A stretch of DNA of 54,676 bases from Alphaproteobacteria bacterium UBA830 (GTDB lineage Bacteria; Pseudomonadota; Alphaproteobacteria; MPNO01; UBA830), in NCBI GenBank assembly GCA_905181725.1, contig CAJIYX010000019.1, forward strand, positions 1-54,676. The letters are read 5' to 3'. Position 1 is the stretch's first letter, and every line of letters begins with the position of its first letter. A program made the translations under genes and the position numbers. Below are positions 54,608 to 54,676 of this stretch, piece by piece. Below the pieces are notes generated by a model. The model was not told the origin of the DNA. It was given only the letters and a program-made list of their open reading frames with translations, and did no database searches.

Positions 54608-54676
54608 GGTTTCCCCAACGTGTTTCTGAGTGCGACGAGCAGGCGTGCGGTCAAACCCCAGATGTAATACCCATTA
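54604..54676 (-). CDS. CoA pyrophosphatase/NUDIX hydrolase (C-terminal end only)
   Basis: Only the last 24 codons fall in the window. They read NGYYIWGLTARLLVALRN, with a stop that overlaps the DUF6111 start. The IWGLTARLL pattern is the usual ending of NudL-type NUDIX hydrolases that split CoA and its esters. The NUDIX box itself would be outside the right edge. Confidence 0.65.
   Translation of the reverse strand, partial: NGYYIWGLTARLLVALRNTLGKP

Noticed and set aside
1..54676. CRISPR array, rRNA operon, prophage or intact insertion sequence
   Set aside because: No regularly spaced repeats, no rRNA sequence, no structural phage genes and no transposase were seen.

Overview
This is a chromosomal segment of an alphaproteobacterium, probably a free-living, possibly marine Rhodospirillales-like lineage. 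The evidence is the HisZ regulatory subunit beside PurA, two RpoH-type sigma factors, a petABC operon with separate cytochrome b and c1 genes, a phasin, a UbiK homologue, DUF6476 and DUF6111 proteins, and the lgt - NDUFAF7-like - pgeF order. The backbone looks GC-rich, about 60% by eye. No taxonomic search could be run.

Layout. (1) 1-2545: a cassette of more mixed base composition with the end of a lycopene cyclase (crtY) and a complete Blh-type beta-carotene cleavage enzyme. Together they make retinal, so a rhodopsin is expected to the left. It is followed by a tyrosine-recombinase remnant, a hairpin-rich non-coding stretch and a tRNA-Glu whose 3' end faces the cassette: the outline of a tRNA-anchored genomic island. 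(2) 2687-5041: DUF6476, rluD-type pseudouridine synthase, rpoH. (3) about 5390-8650: an AT-rich insertion (PPOX-like protein, EamA transporter, DUF411 protein, VOC protein) that seems to have cut off the start of a small membrane-protein gene. (4) 8691-16931: purA-hisZ, serA-serC, an SLC13-type permease, then a CMD/PPOX pair. (5) 17037-25429: a dead LysR gene, a GST, a two-component system, CsaA, phasin with TetR regulator, a second RpoH-like sigma, proC, YbjN and UbiK. (6) 25542-34596: hldD, lgt, midA-like, pgeF, a lipoprotein, prs, rplY, pth, ychF and a dienelactone hydrolase. (7) 34659-43302: a RhaD-SDR fusion enzyme, three badly damaged genes (alpha carbonic anhydrase, SPOR-like lipoprotein, MscS channel), and the methionine-salvage pair mtnP-mtnA. 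(8) 43333-54676: VOC protein, petABC, trmL, hemF, YHYH protein, a secreted protein, acyl-CoA synthetase facing UbiD, cca, DUF6111 and the end of a NUDIX gene.

Two themes stand out. First, retinal synthesis implies light-driven ion pumping on top of ordinary aerobic respiration. Second, damage is selective: about 40 core genes read cleanly, while LysR, CMD, carbonic anhydrase, SPOR lipoprotein, MscS and the YHYH tail carry frameshifts or in-frame stops, several of which a single C-to-T or G-to-A transition would explain. A 7-bp repeat expansion directly breaks the carbonic anhydrase. A palindrome built on TTGTGCAGTGCACAA occurs twice before the phasin gene and, degenerate, once between serC and the SLC13 permease, which suggests a shared regulator. 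I found no CRISPR array, rRNA, prophage or complete insertion sequence.
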